A program made the position numbers and the translations under genes. Below, piece by piece: positions 11,426 to 23,410 of a stretch of DNA of 64,000 bases; position 1 is the stretch's first letter; every line of letters starts with the position of its first letter. Below the pieces are notes generated by a model that was not told the DNA's origin, searched no databases, and was given only the letters and a program-made list of their open reading frames with translations. Location: contig NW_020312894.1 in assembly GCF_003265705.1 (NCBI RefSeq), positions 6,145,716-6,209,715 of the forward strand. Reading direction: 5' to 3'. The DNA comes from Callorhinus ursinus. Taxonomy: Eukaryota > Chordata > Mammalia > Carnivora > Otariidae.

Positions 11426-14400
11426 TCATATCAGTGAGGTCACACGATACATATCTTGCTCTGATTGACTTATTTCACTCAGCATAACACCCTCCAGTTC
11501 CATCCACGTCATTGCAAATGCCAAGATCTCATTCCTTTTGATGGCTGCATAATATTCCATTGTATATATATACATATATATAAAGAAGAAGTGGTATATA
11601 CATATATATATATACCACTTCTTCTTTATCCATTCATCTGTCGATGGACATCTTGGCTCTTTCCACAGTTTGGCTATTGTGCACATTGCTGCTATAAACA
11701 TCGGGGTGCACATACCCCTTCGGATCCCTACATTTGTCTTTTTTGGGGTAAATACCGGGTAGTGCAATTGCTGGATCATATGGTAGCTCTATTTTCAACT
11801 GTTTGAGGAACCTCCATACTCTTTTCCAGAGTGGCTGCACCAGCTTGCATTCCCACCAACCGTGTAGGAGGGTTCCCCTTTCTCCGCGTCCCCGCCAACA
11901 TCTGTCGTTTCCTGACTTGTTAATTTTAGCCATTCTGACTGGTGTGAGGTGGTATCTCATTGAGGTTTTGATTTGGGTTTCCCTGATGCCGAGCGATGTT
12001 GAGCACTTTGTCATGTGTCTGTTGGCCATTTGGATGTCTTCTTTGGAAAAATGTCTGGTCATGTCTTTTGCCCATTTCTTGATTGGATTATTTGTTCTTT
12101 GGGTGTTGAGTTTGATAAGTTCTTTATAGATTTTGGATACTAGCCATTGATCTGATATGTCATTTGCAAATATCTTCTCCCATTCTCTTGGTTGTCATTT
12201 GGTTTTGTGGCCTGTTTCTTTTGCTGTACAAAAGCTTTTTATCTTGATGAAATACCAATAGTTCATTTTTGCCCTGGCTTCCCTTGCCTTTGGCGATGTT
12301 TCTAGGAAGAAGTTGCTGCGGCTGAGGTCGAAGAGGTTGCTGCCTATGTTCTCCTTTAGGATGTTGATGGACTCCTGTCTCACGTTTAGGTCTTTCACCC
12401 ATTTTGAGTCTGTTTTTGTGTTGTAAGGTGTGTGTGGTGTAAGGAAATGGTCCAGTTTCATTCTTCTGCATGTGAGTGTCCAATTTTCCCAACACCATTT
12501 GTTGAAGAGACTGTCTTTTTTCATTGGACATTCTTTCCTGCTTTGTCAAAGATGAGTTGACCATAGAGTTGAGGGTCCATTTCTGGGCTCTCTATTCTGT
12601 TCCATTGATCTATGTGTCTGTTTTTGTGCCAGTACCATACACTCTTGATGATGACAGCTTTGTAATAGAGCTTGACGTCCGGAATTGTGATGCCACCAGC
12701 TTTGCTTTTTCTTTTTCAACATTCCTCTGGCTATTCGGGGTCCTTCCTGGTTCCATACAAATTTTAGGATTGTTTGTTCCATTTCTTTGAAAAAAATGGA
12801 TGGTATTTTGATGGGGATTGCATCGAATGTGAGGATTGCTCTAGGTAGCATTGACATCTTCACAATGTTTGTTCTTCCAGTCCATGAGCATGGAACATTT
12901 TTCCATTTCTTTGTGTCTTCCTCAATTTCTTTCATGAGTATTTTACAGTTTTCTGAGTACATATCCTTTGCCTCTTTGGTTAAATTTATTCCCAGGTATC
13001 TTTTGGTTTTGGGTACAATTGTAAATGGCATTGACTCCTTGATTTGTCTCTCTTCTGTCTTGTTGTTGGTGTATAGGAATGCCACTGGTTTCTGTGCATT
13101 GACTTTATATCCTGCCACTTTATTGAATTCCTGTATGAGTTCTAGCAGTTTTGGGGTGGAGTCTTTTGGGTTCTCCACATAAAGTATCCTATCATCTGCA
13201 AAGAGTGAGAGTTTGACTTCCTTTTTGCCAATTTGGATGCCTTTGATTTCTTTTTGTTGTCTGATTGCTGTGGCTAGGACTTCTAATACTCTGTTGAATA
13301 GCAGTGGTGAGAGTGGACATCCCTGCCGCGTTCCTGACCTCGGGGGAAAAGCTCTCAGTTTTTCCCCATTGAGAATAATATTCGCTGTAGGTTTTTCATA
13401 GATGACTTTTACGATATTGAGGTATGTACCCTCTATCCCTATACTCTGAAGAGTTTTGATCAAGAAAGGATGCTGTACTTTGTCAAATGCTTTTTCTGTG
13501 TCTATTGAGAGGATCAGATGATTCTGTCTTTTGTTAATGTATTGTATCATGTTGATTGATTTGCGGATGTTGAACCAACCTTGCAGCCCAGGGATAAATC
13601 CCACTTGGTCGTGGTGAATAATCCTTTTAATGTACTGTTGGATCCTATGGGCTAGTATTTTGGTGAGAATTTTTGCCTCCATGTTCATCAAGGATATTGG
13701 TTTGTAATTCTCCTTTTTGATGGGGTCTTTGTCTGGTTTTGGGATCAAGGTAATGGTGGCCTCATAAAACGAGTTTGGACGTTTTCCTTCCATTTCTATT
13801 TTTGGGACAGTTTCAGGAGAATAAGTATTAATTCTTCTTTAAATGTTTGGTAGAATTCCCCTGGGAAGCCATCTGGCCCTGGGCTTTTGTTTGTTGGGAG
13901 ATTTTTGATGACTGCTTCCATTTCCTTAGTGGTTATAGGTCTGTTCAGGTTTTCTATTTCTTTCTGGTTCAGTTTTGGTAGTTGATACATCTCTAGGAAT
14001 GCATCCGTTTCTTCCAGGTTATCTAATTTGCTGGTATACTGTTGCTCATAATATGTTCTTATAATTGTTTGTATTTCGTTGGTGTTGGTTGTGATCTCTC
14101 CTCTTTCATTCATGATTTTGTTGATTTGGGTCCTTTCTCTTTTCTTTCTGATCAGTCTGGCCAGGGGTTTATCAATCTTGTGAATTCTTTCAAAGAACCA
14201 GCTCCTAGTTTTGTTGATCTGTTCTACTGTTCTTTTGGTTTCTATTTCATTGATTTCTGCTCTGCTCTTTATTATTTCTCTTCTCCTGCTGGGTTTAGGC
14301 TTTATTTGCTGTTTTTTCTCTAGCTCCTTTAGGTGTAGGGTTAGGTTGTGTATTTGAGACCTTTCTTGTTTCTTGAGAAAGGCTTGTATTGCTATATACT

Positions 14401-15285
14401 TTCCTCTTAGGACTGCCTTTGCTGCATCCCAAAGATTTTGAACAGTTGTGTTTTCATTTTCATTGGTTTCCATGAATTTTTTAATTCTTTTTTAATTTCC
14501 TCGTTGACCCATTCATCCTTTAGGAGGATGCTCTTCGGCCTCCATGTATGAGTTCTTTCCACCTTTCCTTTTGTGATTGAGTTCTAGTTTCAAAGCATTG
14601 TGGTCTGAAAATATGCAGGGAATAATCCCAATCTTTTGGTACCGGTCGAGACCTGATTTGTGACCTAGGATGTGATCAATTCTGGAGAATGTTCCATGGG
14701 CACTAGAGAAGAATGTGTATTCCGTTGCTTTGGGATGGAATGTTCTGAATATGTCTGTGAAGTCCATTTGGTCCAGTGTGTCATTTAAAGTCTTTATTTC
14801 CTTGTTGATCTTTTGCTTAGATGATCTGTCCATTTCGGTGAGGGAGGTGTTAAAGTCCCCCACTGTTATTGTATTGTTGTCGATGTGTTTCTTTGCTTTT
14901 GTTATTAATTGCCTTATAGAATTGGCTGCTCCCATGTCAGGGGCATAGATATTTACAATTGTTAGATCTTCGTGTTGGATAGACCCTTTAAGTAGGATAT
15001 AGTGTCCTTCCTCATCTCTTATTACACTCTTTGGTTTAAATCTAATTTGTCTGATATAAGGATTGCCATCCCAGCTTTCTTTTGGAGTCCATTAGCATGG
15101 TAGATGGTTTTCCACCCCCTCACTTTCAATGTGGGGGTGTCTTTGGGTCTAAAATGAGTCTCTTGCAGACAGCATATCGATGGGCCTTGTTTTTTAATCC
15201 AATCTGATGGCCTGTGTCTTTTGATTGGGGCATTGAGCCCATTTACATTCAGGGTAACTATTGAAAGGTATGAATTTAGTGCCAT
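11426..15285 (-). pseudogene. L1 ORF2 (endonuclease / reverse transcriptase) remnant
   Basis: The minus-strand remnant spans about 1290 codons, close to the usual L1 ORF2 length. In order: the endonuclease start (LSIVTLNVNGLNAPIKRHR near 15270, QETH near 15165), the active-site block GDFNT near 14860 and the SDH motif near 14600. Next come the Z/RT region ([20 protein letters not shown] near 13870) and the reverse transcriptase catalytic FADD at 13191-13202. The C-terminal segment includes [12 protein letters not shown] near 11850 and MEYYAAIKRNEI near 11555. The frame is split into about seven pieces, with breaks near 15000, 14490, 13795, 12550, 12110 and 11630, so the copy is dead. It also carries the inverted repeat at 11581-11628 near its 3' end. 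Confidence 0.9.
11581..11628. repeat. Perfect 20-bp inverted repeat with 8-base AT loop in L1 ORF2
   Basis: The left arm TAAAGAAGAAGTGGTATATA (11581-11600) is the exact reverse complement of the right arm (11609-11628), separated by CATATATA. The normal L1 context reads ATTCCATTGTATATATAC...CTTCTTTATCCATTC, so the left arm is an extra inverted copy of the adjacent L1 sequence. It can form a hairpin or cruciform. Confidence 0.9.
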
Positions 15286-15366
15286 TGTATTGCCTGTAAG
15301 GTGACTGTTACTGTATATTGTCTGTGTTCCTTTCTGATCTATGCTGCTTTTAGGCTCTCTCTTTGC

Positions 15367-16260
15367 TTAGAGGACCCCTTTCAAGATTTCTTGTAGGGCT
15401 GGTTTCGTGTTTGCAAATTCCTTTAGTTTTTGTTTTTCCTGGAAGCTTTTTATCTCTCCTTCTATTTTCAGTGACAGCCTAGCTGGATATAGTATTCTTG
15501 GCTGCCTATTTTTCTCGTTTAGTGCTCTGAAGATATCATGCCAGTTCTCTCTGGCCTGCCAGGTCTCTGTGGATATGTCTGTTGCCAGTCTAATATTTCT
15601 ACCATTTTAGGTTACATATCTCTTCTCCCGAGCTGCTTTCAGGATTTTCTCTTTGTCTCTGAGACTCGTAAGTTTTACTATTAGATGTCGGGGTATTGAC
15701 CTATTTTTATTGATTTTTGAGAGGGGTTCTCTGTGCCTCCTGGATTTTGATGCTTGTTTCCTTCCCCACATTAGGGAAGTTCTCTTATAATTTGCTCCAA
15801 TATACGTTCTGCCCCCCTCTCTCTTTCTTCTTCTTCTGGGATCCCAATTATTCTAATGTTGTTTTGTCTTATGGTATCACTTATCTCTCGAATTCTGCCC
15901 TCGTGATCCAGTAGCTGTTTCTCTCTTTTTCTCAGCTTCATTATTTTCCATCATTTGGTCTTCTATATCGCTGATTCTCTCTTCTGCCTCATTTATCCTA
16001 GCAGTTAGTGCCCCCGTTTTTGATTGCACCTCATTAATAGCCTTTTTGATTTCGACTTGGTTAGATTTTAGTTCTTTTATTTCTCCAGAAAGGGTTTCTC
16101 TAATAATATCCATGCTTTTTTCAAACCTAGCTAGTATCTTTAAAATCATGATTCTGAACTCTAGGTCTGACATCGTACTAATGTCCGTATTGAGTAGGTC
16201 CCTGGCAGACGGTACTACCTCTTGCTCTTTCTGTTGAGGTGATTTTTTCCGTCTTGTCAT
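15367..16260 (-). pseudogene. L1 ORF1 (nucleic-acid chaperone) remnant
   Basis: The minus-strand frame begins at the ATG at 16260 with MTRRKKSPQQKEQ and runs open to about 15877. It includes a heptad-rich coiled-coil stretch (about residues 55-125, with LTARINEAEERISDIEDQM), which in L1 ORF1p drives trimer formation. The RNA-binding domains continue in shifted frames. A recognisable C-terminus (FANTKPALQEILKGVL followed by TAA) ends at 15367. The span of about 298 codons is near the family length. In L1 biology the protein packages its own RNA in cytoplasmic particles. Here at least one frame break after the coiled coil separates it from the RNA-binding half, so no functional product is expected. 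ORF2 starts about 80 bases further along. Confidence 0.85.
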
Positions 16261-16453
16261 TTTGTCCAGAGGAGAATAGATGAATGAGAGAACAAAATGC
16301 TTACGGGGTAACAATGTCCCCAGAAAATATACTCTAAAGAAATCAGAAAGGACCTGAAACCCCGAGGAAAGAAAGGGAAAGAAAGAAAAAAGAAAGAGAA
16401 AAAAAAAAAAGATAAAAACAAACAAAAACAGAACAAAACAAAAAAAACCAGAA

Positions 16454-16990
16454 TATGATCAAATATGATCAGGCTGGTGCATAGATCAATGCCACACACC
16501 AGATTTTGGGTGTATTCTGGTCTGTTAGAAGAAAGTGCCTCCCAAAATTTTAAAGAAAGAAAGACTTATATGTATACGAAATAAGGGTTGATTCGACGAG
16601 GGGATGGAATATGACTGTAAAGATGAAAATTATGAAAAATTTTATAAAAGGAATTGATAAGAAGTTGTTTGAAAAAAGAAAGAAGAGGATTTAAAAAAAA
16701 AAAAAAAAAAGAGAGAGAGTGATCAGGCAGGAGACTAGAACAAAGCCATACACTAGAGATTTAGGGTATATTTTGTTCTGTTAGAAGAAAGTGTGTCTCA
16801 AGATTTTAAAGAGAGAACAACATATATATATATATGCCAAAAATAAGGGTAACTACTATGAAGGGATAGAATATGACTCTAAAAATGAAAAATAAAAATG
16901 CTTTTTTATAAAAGGGATTGATAAGATGTTGCTTGAAAAAGGGAAAAAGAAAAATTCAAAAAAAAAAGTTAAAAAGAAATTAACTTTGAA
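16454..16990 (-). repeat. Two-copy tandem duplication within the L1 5' region, period about 256 bp
   Basis: The block beginning near 16465 (GATCAGGCTGG) recurs from about 16720 (GATCAGGCAGG). Shared landmarks are TCTGTTAGAAGAAAGTG at 16521 and 16777, AAATAAGGGT at 16579 and near 16841, GGAATATGACTGTAAA versus GAATATGACTCTAAA, and TATAAAAGGAATTGATAAG versus TATAAAAGGGATTGATAAG. The copies have diverged and contain A-rich tracts. The duplication lies between the GC-rich promoter and ORF1. Confidence 0.8.
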
Positions 16991-17040
16991 AAACTAAAGA
17001 ATCATGGTAAAAAAGCCATGAATTCTATGTGCAATATTCC

Positions 17041-18074
17041 CCTAGCGCTGGAGTTCTCCTGTTCTCCTTGATCGGTAAACTTGGTCTTGGCTTGCTGGCT
17101 GTTCGTGCTGATCTTCTGGGGGAGGGGCCTGTTGCCGTGGTTCCCAAATGTCTTTGCCGGAGGCGGAATTGCCCCGCCCTTGTCGGTCCGGGCTAAGCAA
17201 GCTGCTCGGGTTTGATCTCAGGAGCTTTTGTTCCCTGCAAGCTCTCGGTACAGCCTTGGGGGGACCAGGGTGAAAATGGTGGCCTCCCAATCTCCATCCG
17301 GAGGAGCTGAGAACTCGGGGCCCCGCTCCTCAGTGCGCCCCCAGAGAAAAGCAGTCACTCCCGTGTCCCCGGTCTCCGGCCGCACTCCGTGCTCACCCGG
17401 CCTGTGACCGAGCGTTTCTATCTCTGGCACCCGACCCCGTGTGGAGTCTCCAAACCCAGCAGATCCCTGTGGTGCGTTCCTGCGCCGCTCCTCCCGGGGG
17501 AGGAAGGGGAGTCTCACCGGCTCTGCCGCTTGTTGGGTCCCTGCTGGAGGAGCAGTGGCCCGACTGGGCCGCAGGTCACAGTCTATGGCCACCCCGAGCT
17601 GAGAGCCCGCGCCTCGGCTCCGTCTCTGCAGCCGGCTTCCCCGCTCCGATCCCTGGGAGCTCTGCCGCACTCAGGCACCCCCGGTCTTTCTGTGACCCCG
17701 AGGGTCCTGAGACCACACTGTCCCACGAGGGTTCCACCCCCCGCTTAGCCACTGGAGTGACGTCCCTCAGTGGAGCCAACTTCCAAAAGTTCCGATTTTG
17801 TGCTCCGCGGCTGTAGCACTTGCCAGAAGCGGCCGACGCAGGCCCCCTTCCCCGCCGTCTATCCTCCCGAATATCGCCTCGGATTCACTTCTCCGCACGT
17901 CCTCTCTTCCAGGAAGTGGTCGCTTTTCTGTTCAGAGAGTTGATGCTATTCTTTTCTTCAATCTCCTGTTGAGTTCGCAGGTGTTCAGAATGGTTTGATC
18001 CCTATCCAGCTGAATTCCTGAGACCAGACGAAATCCAGGTCTCCTCCTCCTCCACCATCTTGCTCCGTCCCCCC
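17041..18074 (-). promoter_or_regulatory. L1 5' UTR, CpG-rich internal promoter region
   Basis: About 1 kb of GC- and CpG-rich sequence forms the 5' end of the L1. The extreme 5' end reads, on the minus strand, a G run followed by ACGGAGCAAGATGGTGGAGG. The CAAGATGG core (plus-strand 18054-18062) lies about 12-20 bases from the start, where primate L1 has its YY1 site that positions transcription. Promoter activity today is not implied. Open frames of 119-150 codons on both strands here look like GC-rich noise. Confidence 0.7.
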
Positions 18075-18094
18075 AAGAGTAAGTGAATAATTTT
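18075..18094. repeat. L1 target-site duplication, right copy
   Basis: Exact copy of 10950-10969, adjoining the L1 5' end. Deleting one copy and the L1 restores the empty site. Confidence 0.93.
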
Positions 18095-20139
18095 AAAGGT
18101 TTCCTTATCAGTGACCAAAAAGAGTGAGGCATTGGTGTCATTCACTTGGCCAGGTATACCGGTCATGATGCCTTCCTTTACATAATAAAAGGTAAAGGAC
18201 AAGGAATAAAATAAGACCATGGAGACACCTTAACCAAGAGGAGTTGGGGTATTGGAAAACCAACCATACCTTGTGCACTTTGTACCCAAATGGTAGTTTG
18301 TGAGAGATTTTTACTGTGCTCAGTGTCATCTCAGGTCCCTTAGGTTCCATGGGTCCCTGGGGGGTGCGGAGCTGGCTTTGGATGAGAGAGATCAGAGGAG
18401 GGCTGGGTGTGAATAGGTGGATGAAGGTAGGAGTGTAGTCACATCCTCCTTGATGGGGCAGGAGAGTGGAGGTGGAGGTGTATTATGCTGACCTCAGCTA
18501 GGCTATGAGTCACTTTCAGACACAGGATAACAGGCACCATGTCTTTGAAATAATGGGTTGGCATTTATCTCTTCTAGAAATGACTGTAGAGTTTAGAAGT
18601 CATTTGCCCTTGTCAGATACGGGAAATCTAGTCGAGAAATTGTCTTCAAAATCCATCACCCTGCCAGTGCTGAAGGAGGAAGGAGGGAAAGATACCCAAA
18701 TCACCAGATAATCGAAGGTCCCCCACTCTTCTGGCCGTGCATGCTGTGGGATCAATAGGGCAAGGCAGGGGCATTCCACCATCTGGGAAAGAATGGGTTT
18801 CAGAGTAGCTCCCCCAGACCGTGCTTTATGTGATTATTCACTCCCCTCAGTCAGAAAAAATCAGTTCTGCTCTAGCAGTGCCTGGTGGCTCTGTACTTTC
18901 CCTTTCCTGAGTCCATTGTTCTCTTTACATTCATTTTAGGTAATCTTTCTCAAACCTCCACTGACAAAGGGGAGGTGCAGAATGTCACAAATTCTGTTGA
19001 CTTTTTAAGTGGAAATGAAAATAAAACTCAGTGTGCTTTCTTGGTGGAGATGTGTCTTGTGATTCATTTTTGTTAAGTGAGGTGTATGTGAAGCCCTGCA
19101 GGGTGACAGGTGCTATTTGAGATGATGACCCCCAGCAGGGGGATGTGGTGTGGAGAGGAGATTGGGGCCGAATCCTGGAGGCAGATGATTGACAGTCTGG
19201 GGATGGGAAGTTGACTCACATCCAACGACGGGCTTTGCCAGACCCAAAGAACACAGCAGATTGTTTTCCTATGATACCCGTAGTCACGGTCTTTGAGCAC
19301 CTTCGGATGCACGGTTTCAGACCGGCCAGGGTGAGTGTGAGTCACAGAAGCCACCAACTGGGGCCCTTGGGTTAGGTTCATCCCACAGATTTGGTTGGGC
19401 CCAAGAGTGTCTTATTGTTTACATTGAATATTAAAAAAATTGGGAGATTTTAAATAAAAATTCAGGCATAGAGTTTCTCTTTAAAAACTGGATCGGGCAA
19501 CAGCAGTCCTGTGCTGCCATCAGCTGAAGTGAGGGACACTCAGCCCTGAGGGGAGGCTCTCAGTGTAGCCCAGCCCCACCCAGCCTGCTTTGCTCTTCCC
19601 TGGCACCTGCTGGCTTCTGTTGGCATGTCATCTCGGGTTGCTGGCACGCGGCCGAGGGGAGAGGACAGCATTGAGCCTCGAGTCAGCAGCTCACTCAGTC
19701 CTGTAGGGAAGGTCAAAGTGACACCAGCTTTTGGAGTGTCCTCTACCACTTGCATCTGAGAAAGGATTTTCTTGGAAGTAATAGCACTGCTAATGAAAAT
19801 TGATTTTTCTTTCCAACAGTTTATTTTCCAGAGAACAAACACGGGGAATTCTTAAGCACATCTGCTAATGATAGATAGCCCAGCTGTGGAGAAATGAAAT
19901 CTGTGACCACTCGGGAAAAGCATGTTAGTGTTGGTCAGTATCAGGAAATGGGTTCATAGCCAACTTTCAAATGGACTGAGAGAGGGCGGGAAGGGCCCCT
20001 CTGTGTGGTCAGCCTTCCCGCAGTGCCCCGGCTCTATTCCCCACTGTACCTGTACCCACAGCTGCCAGAGCCCTCATCACATTGTATGTAAAACTGTCTG
20101 TGAATGATCCACCTCCCCTTCTAAAATGTCGACCCCTTG
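18095..20139. other. No gene seen; unique non-coding sequence
   Basis: Mixed composition with no recognised repeat or exon. All frames are short. Confidence 0.6.
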
Positions 20140-20305
20140 ACTGCCTAGTAACATCTCACATTTACTGCATGCTGAAGATGTACCAGCTATAGTTCTGGGC
20201 TCTTTATCTGAATTAACTCTGCAAGTCTTCTCGGTGACCCTTTGAGATAGGTGTGTGTCGCATCCCCATTTTTCAGATAAGAGAACGAAAATGCAGAGAC
20301 ACTTC
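20140..20305 (-). repeat. MIR relic, antisense
   Basis: GGCTCTTTATCTGAATTAACTC, ATCCCCATTTTTCAGATAAG and GAAAATGCAGAGAC. Confidence 0.6.
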
Positions 20306-20881
20306 TTTATTCACCAGCAGGCAGAACTGACAGGTTTGAGTATTTACAGATTTCTTGAAGTGTGTCTAAGCAGTGTAGCACTTGATTTAATTTTTATTAC
20401 AACTACTTTATGGAACTACATAGTATACATTATAGTGTAGATTACATACTTGTACATTTTTATTGCTCTACAGAGTTGTTTACACAAATGACACATATGT
20501 AATTTATGGGTGATTTAAGGGATGTTCCAGGGCAATTTGAGACCAAATGGTCCTTCCATTTTTTCTTTGAGGCGCTCAACAAAACCAACAACGCCCATTT
20601 GCCAGATTTTTGGTTTCATTTTTTAAACAACTAAGCACCAGTGGACATATACATCTACTTTGGGGCATGTGTGGAATTGGATTTCATTAGTGAAATTGAT
20701 GGGTCATAAGATACATACATTTTAAATTTTGATAGCTATATTTCCCTCCCCAAAATGCTCTACCAGTTTACGTTTGAGCCAAAAGAGTAGACAGAACCCA
20801 CTTTCCCACACCCTAACATTGGATTTTTATAGATGTGTGTATGTGTGTGTATGGATATGTTTGCCAAACTAAGAAAAAATA

Positions 20882-21960
20882 AGGTATCTTGTTTTAGTGA
20901 GGTGAAATTCACATGACAAAAAATTTAACCGTTTTACAGTGTACATGGAAGTGGCATTTGGTACGTTCATGATGTTATGCAACCAGCACCTCTGTCCGGT
21001 TCCAAAACATTTCATCACATTGAATGAACACCCTGGACTCCTTAGCCACTTCCTATTCATGCCTTCCCCCCCAGTTCTTAGCACCTGCTTATCTGCTTTT
21101 CAACTTTGTGGGTTCACCTATTCTGGACATTTCTTATAATCTGAAGGGAATCATATATGATCTTTTGTGTCTGACTTTGCTTAGCATGATGTTTTTGAGG
21201 TTCATCCATGTGGTGGCTTGTGTCATTGCTTCACTTCTTTTTACAGCTGAATATTTTCCATTGTATATACGTGCATATAGATATAGTCCATTGTATGATG
21301 TACAACCATTTGTTTATGCAGTTCATTTGTTGATGGACCTTTGGGTTTTTTCCACCTTTTGACTGTTGTGAATAGGATTGATACAAACGTTTATGTACAA
21401 GTATTTGAGTAGCTGTTTTCAATTCTTTGGTGTATACATATATAAATGTACATACATACGCATGTACATGTATATGACAATATGATCATATGGTAATAAT
21501 GTTTAACTTTCTGGGGAACTACCAAACTGTTTTCCACAGCAGCTGTACCATTTTATATTCCCACAAGCCATGTATGAAAGTTTCCGGGTTTTTTGGGTAT
21601 GTTTGTCTTGTTTTGTTTTGTTTTGGATTTAATTATTGCCATCCTCGTGGGTATAAAGTGGTGTCTTATTGTGGCTTTGATTTGCATTTCCCTCATGACT
21701 GATGATGTTGAGCCTCTTCTCATGTGCTTGTTGGCCATGGTATAGCTTCTCTGGAGAAATATCTATTCAAGTTCTTTGGCCATTTTAATTGTCTTTTTGT
21801 TGATGAGTTGTAGAGTACTTTATATATGCAGGATTCTGGATTTATCAGATATATGATCTGCAAACATTTTTTCCATTCTGTAGATTGTCTTTTCGCTTTT
21901 TCGATAATAGCCTTTAATGTATAAGGTATTATTTTATTTTATTTAAATGTTTTAATTTAT
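20882..21960 (-). mobile_element. Old L1, 3' portion, antisense
   Basis: Begins with the L1 3' UTR signature GTGAGGTGAAATTCACATGAC and TTTTACAGTGTACA, then TTGTTGATGGACCTTTGGG and ACCAAACTGTTTTCCACAGC. The sequence from 22600 to 23410 is a likely continuation. Confidence 0.8.
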
Positions 21961-22244
21961 ACTTTCCAGTTGCTAAAAAGCTCCAGAATTTTTAGTTGAA
22001 TATTATCCCCTGGTATTTATTTTTCTGTGAAATCCATGTTCAAATCATTTACTTACTTTTATAAAGTGAATTCTAATACCATCATTGAAGTTAATTTTAT
22101 ATCCTGTATATTTTTCCTTTTAATGTTTTCTTCCAGTCTGTTGCTTGCCATTTAAATTTTTTTTATTATTGGCTATTTTATTTTATTTTTTAATTTAATT
22201 TTATTATGTTTTTTTTTAAGGTTTTATTTATTTATTTATTTTTT

Positions 22245-22595
22245 TAAAATTTTTTTTATTGTTATGTTAGTCACCATTCATTACATCATTAGTCTTTGGT
22301 GTAGTGTTCCATGATTCATAGTTTCGTATAACACCCAGTGCTCCACGCAGAACGTGCCCTCCTTAATACCCATCAACGGGCTAACCCATGCCCCCACCCC
22401 CCTCCCCTCTAAAACCCTGTTTGTTTCTCAGAGTCCATAGTCTCTCATGGTTCGTCTCCCCCTCCGATTTACCCCCCTTCATTGTTACCTTTCTACTATC
22501 TTCTTTTTTTTTTTTTAAACATATAATGTGTTATTTGTTTCAGAGGTACAGGTCTGTGATTCATCAGTATTACACAATTCACGGCGCTTGTCATT
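22245..22595 (-). mobile_element. Young-lineage carnivore L1, 5'-truncated 3' end, antisense
   Basis: Matches the 3' end of the full-length L1 at 10970 landmark for landmark: TTTTATTGTTATGTTAGTCACC, AACACCCAGTGCTCCACGCAG, CTCTCATGGTTCGTCTCC. It is about 350 bases long. Confidence 0.88.
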
Positions 22596-22599
22596 TAAT

Positions 22600-23410
22600 T
22601 TTGCATGTAACAACATTTGTCATATAAAAGTGACTCATTATTTCATACTTCAGTTGTTAATCTTATGGTCTCTGGGTATTTTGTCTTCTTTAAGAAGACT
22701 TCCAATATTATAAAAAATATTCTTTTATTTTTTTAATTTCACTTTTTTTACATTTACCCTTTTAATCCATTTTAAGTTTAGTTTTGTGAATGGCTTTAAA
22801 TAGGGCCATAGGATTATCTTATCCTTAAATGGATTACCAATACCAATCCTATTCTCTTTGATTGGTAATGTCTTGTTGATAGTAAATCCTCCAATGTGCA
22901 TAGGTGTCTTACTCTCTGTTTTATTTCATTGCTCTTAACTGGGGCCACACTGTTTGAATTGTAAGTTTTGATATGTATTATGGCAATATCACGCTCTTAC
23001 TATATATTCTCAAAATTGACCTGAGTATGCTTTATGTATTCTCTCTTCCACATACATCTAGGAATCACATTTTCAGTTTTTTATTTCATCTTTTATTTAT
23101 TTATGGTCAATTTTTAAAATTAAATTTGGAATATATAAGTTAATTTAGGCAGAATTTACTTTCAATTTTGACTTCTTCATCCAGAAACGTGGCATGCTCC
23201 CCCATCCACTGAGCCTTTCTTTTGTTTCTTCCAATATAACTTTATGATTTTCTCGGCATAGGCGTAGCATAGTTCTTGTTAGGTGCATTCCTGGATGTTT
23301 CATAATTTTCCTGCCATTGTTAATTTTTTTCTTCTGATGATTTGTTAATTGGTTATTGCTGCTCTTTGAGAAAGTAGTTGCTCTTGGAGGTAGTTTTTGA
23401 TGGTGCTTTA
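22600..23410 (-). mobile_element. Old L1 internal fragment, antisense
   Basis: Antisense ORF2-like text (CCATTTTAAGTTTAGTTTTGTG near 22769, TAGGAATCACATTTTCAG near 23059, TTCTTGTTAGGTGCATTCCTGG near 23272), heavily mutated. It is probably the same insertion as 20882-21960, split by the younger L1. Confidence 0.65.

Larger units (their letters stand above)
10970..18074 (-). mobile_element. Essentially full-length L1 LINE, antisense, with decayed ORFs
   Basis: The element is about 7.1 kb and is flanked by a perfect 20-bp direct repeat (10950-10969 and 18075-18094). Read on the minus strand it has a GC-rich 5' UTR (18074-17041), a purine-rich segment containing a tandem duplication (about 16990-16454), ORF1 (16260-15367), ORF2 (15285-11426), a pyrimidine/purine-asymmetric 3' UTR and an A-rich tail next to 10970. 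This order, the intact 5' end and the long clean target duplication indicate a single target-primed reverse transcription event in the carnivore lineage. Both reading frames are broken by several stops or frameshifts, so the copy should not be mobile by itself. It lies antisense to the C10orf90 exons, the orientation usually tolerated in introns. Confidence 0.92.

Noticed and set aside
17218..17816. Open frames of 119-150 codons on both strands in the L1 5' UTR
   Set aside because: GC-rich L1 promoter sequence with few stops. No protein features and no evidence of an ORF0-like gene.
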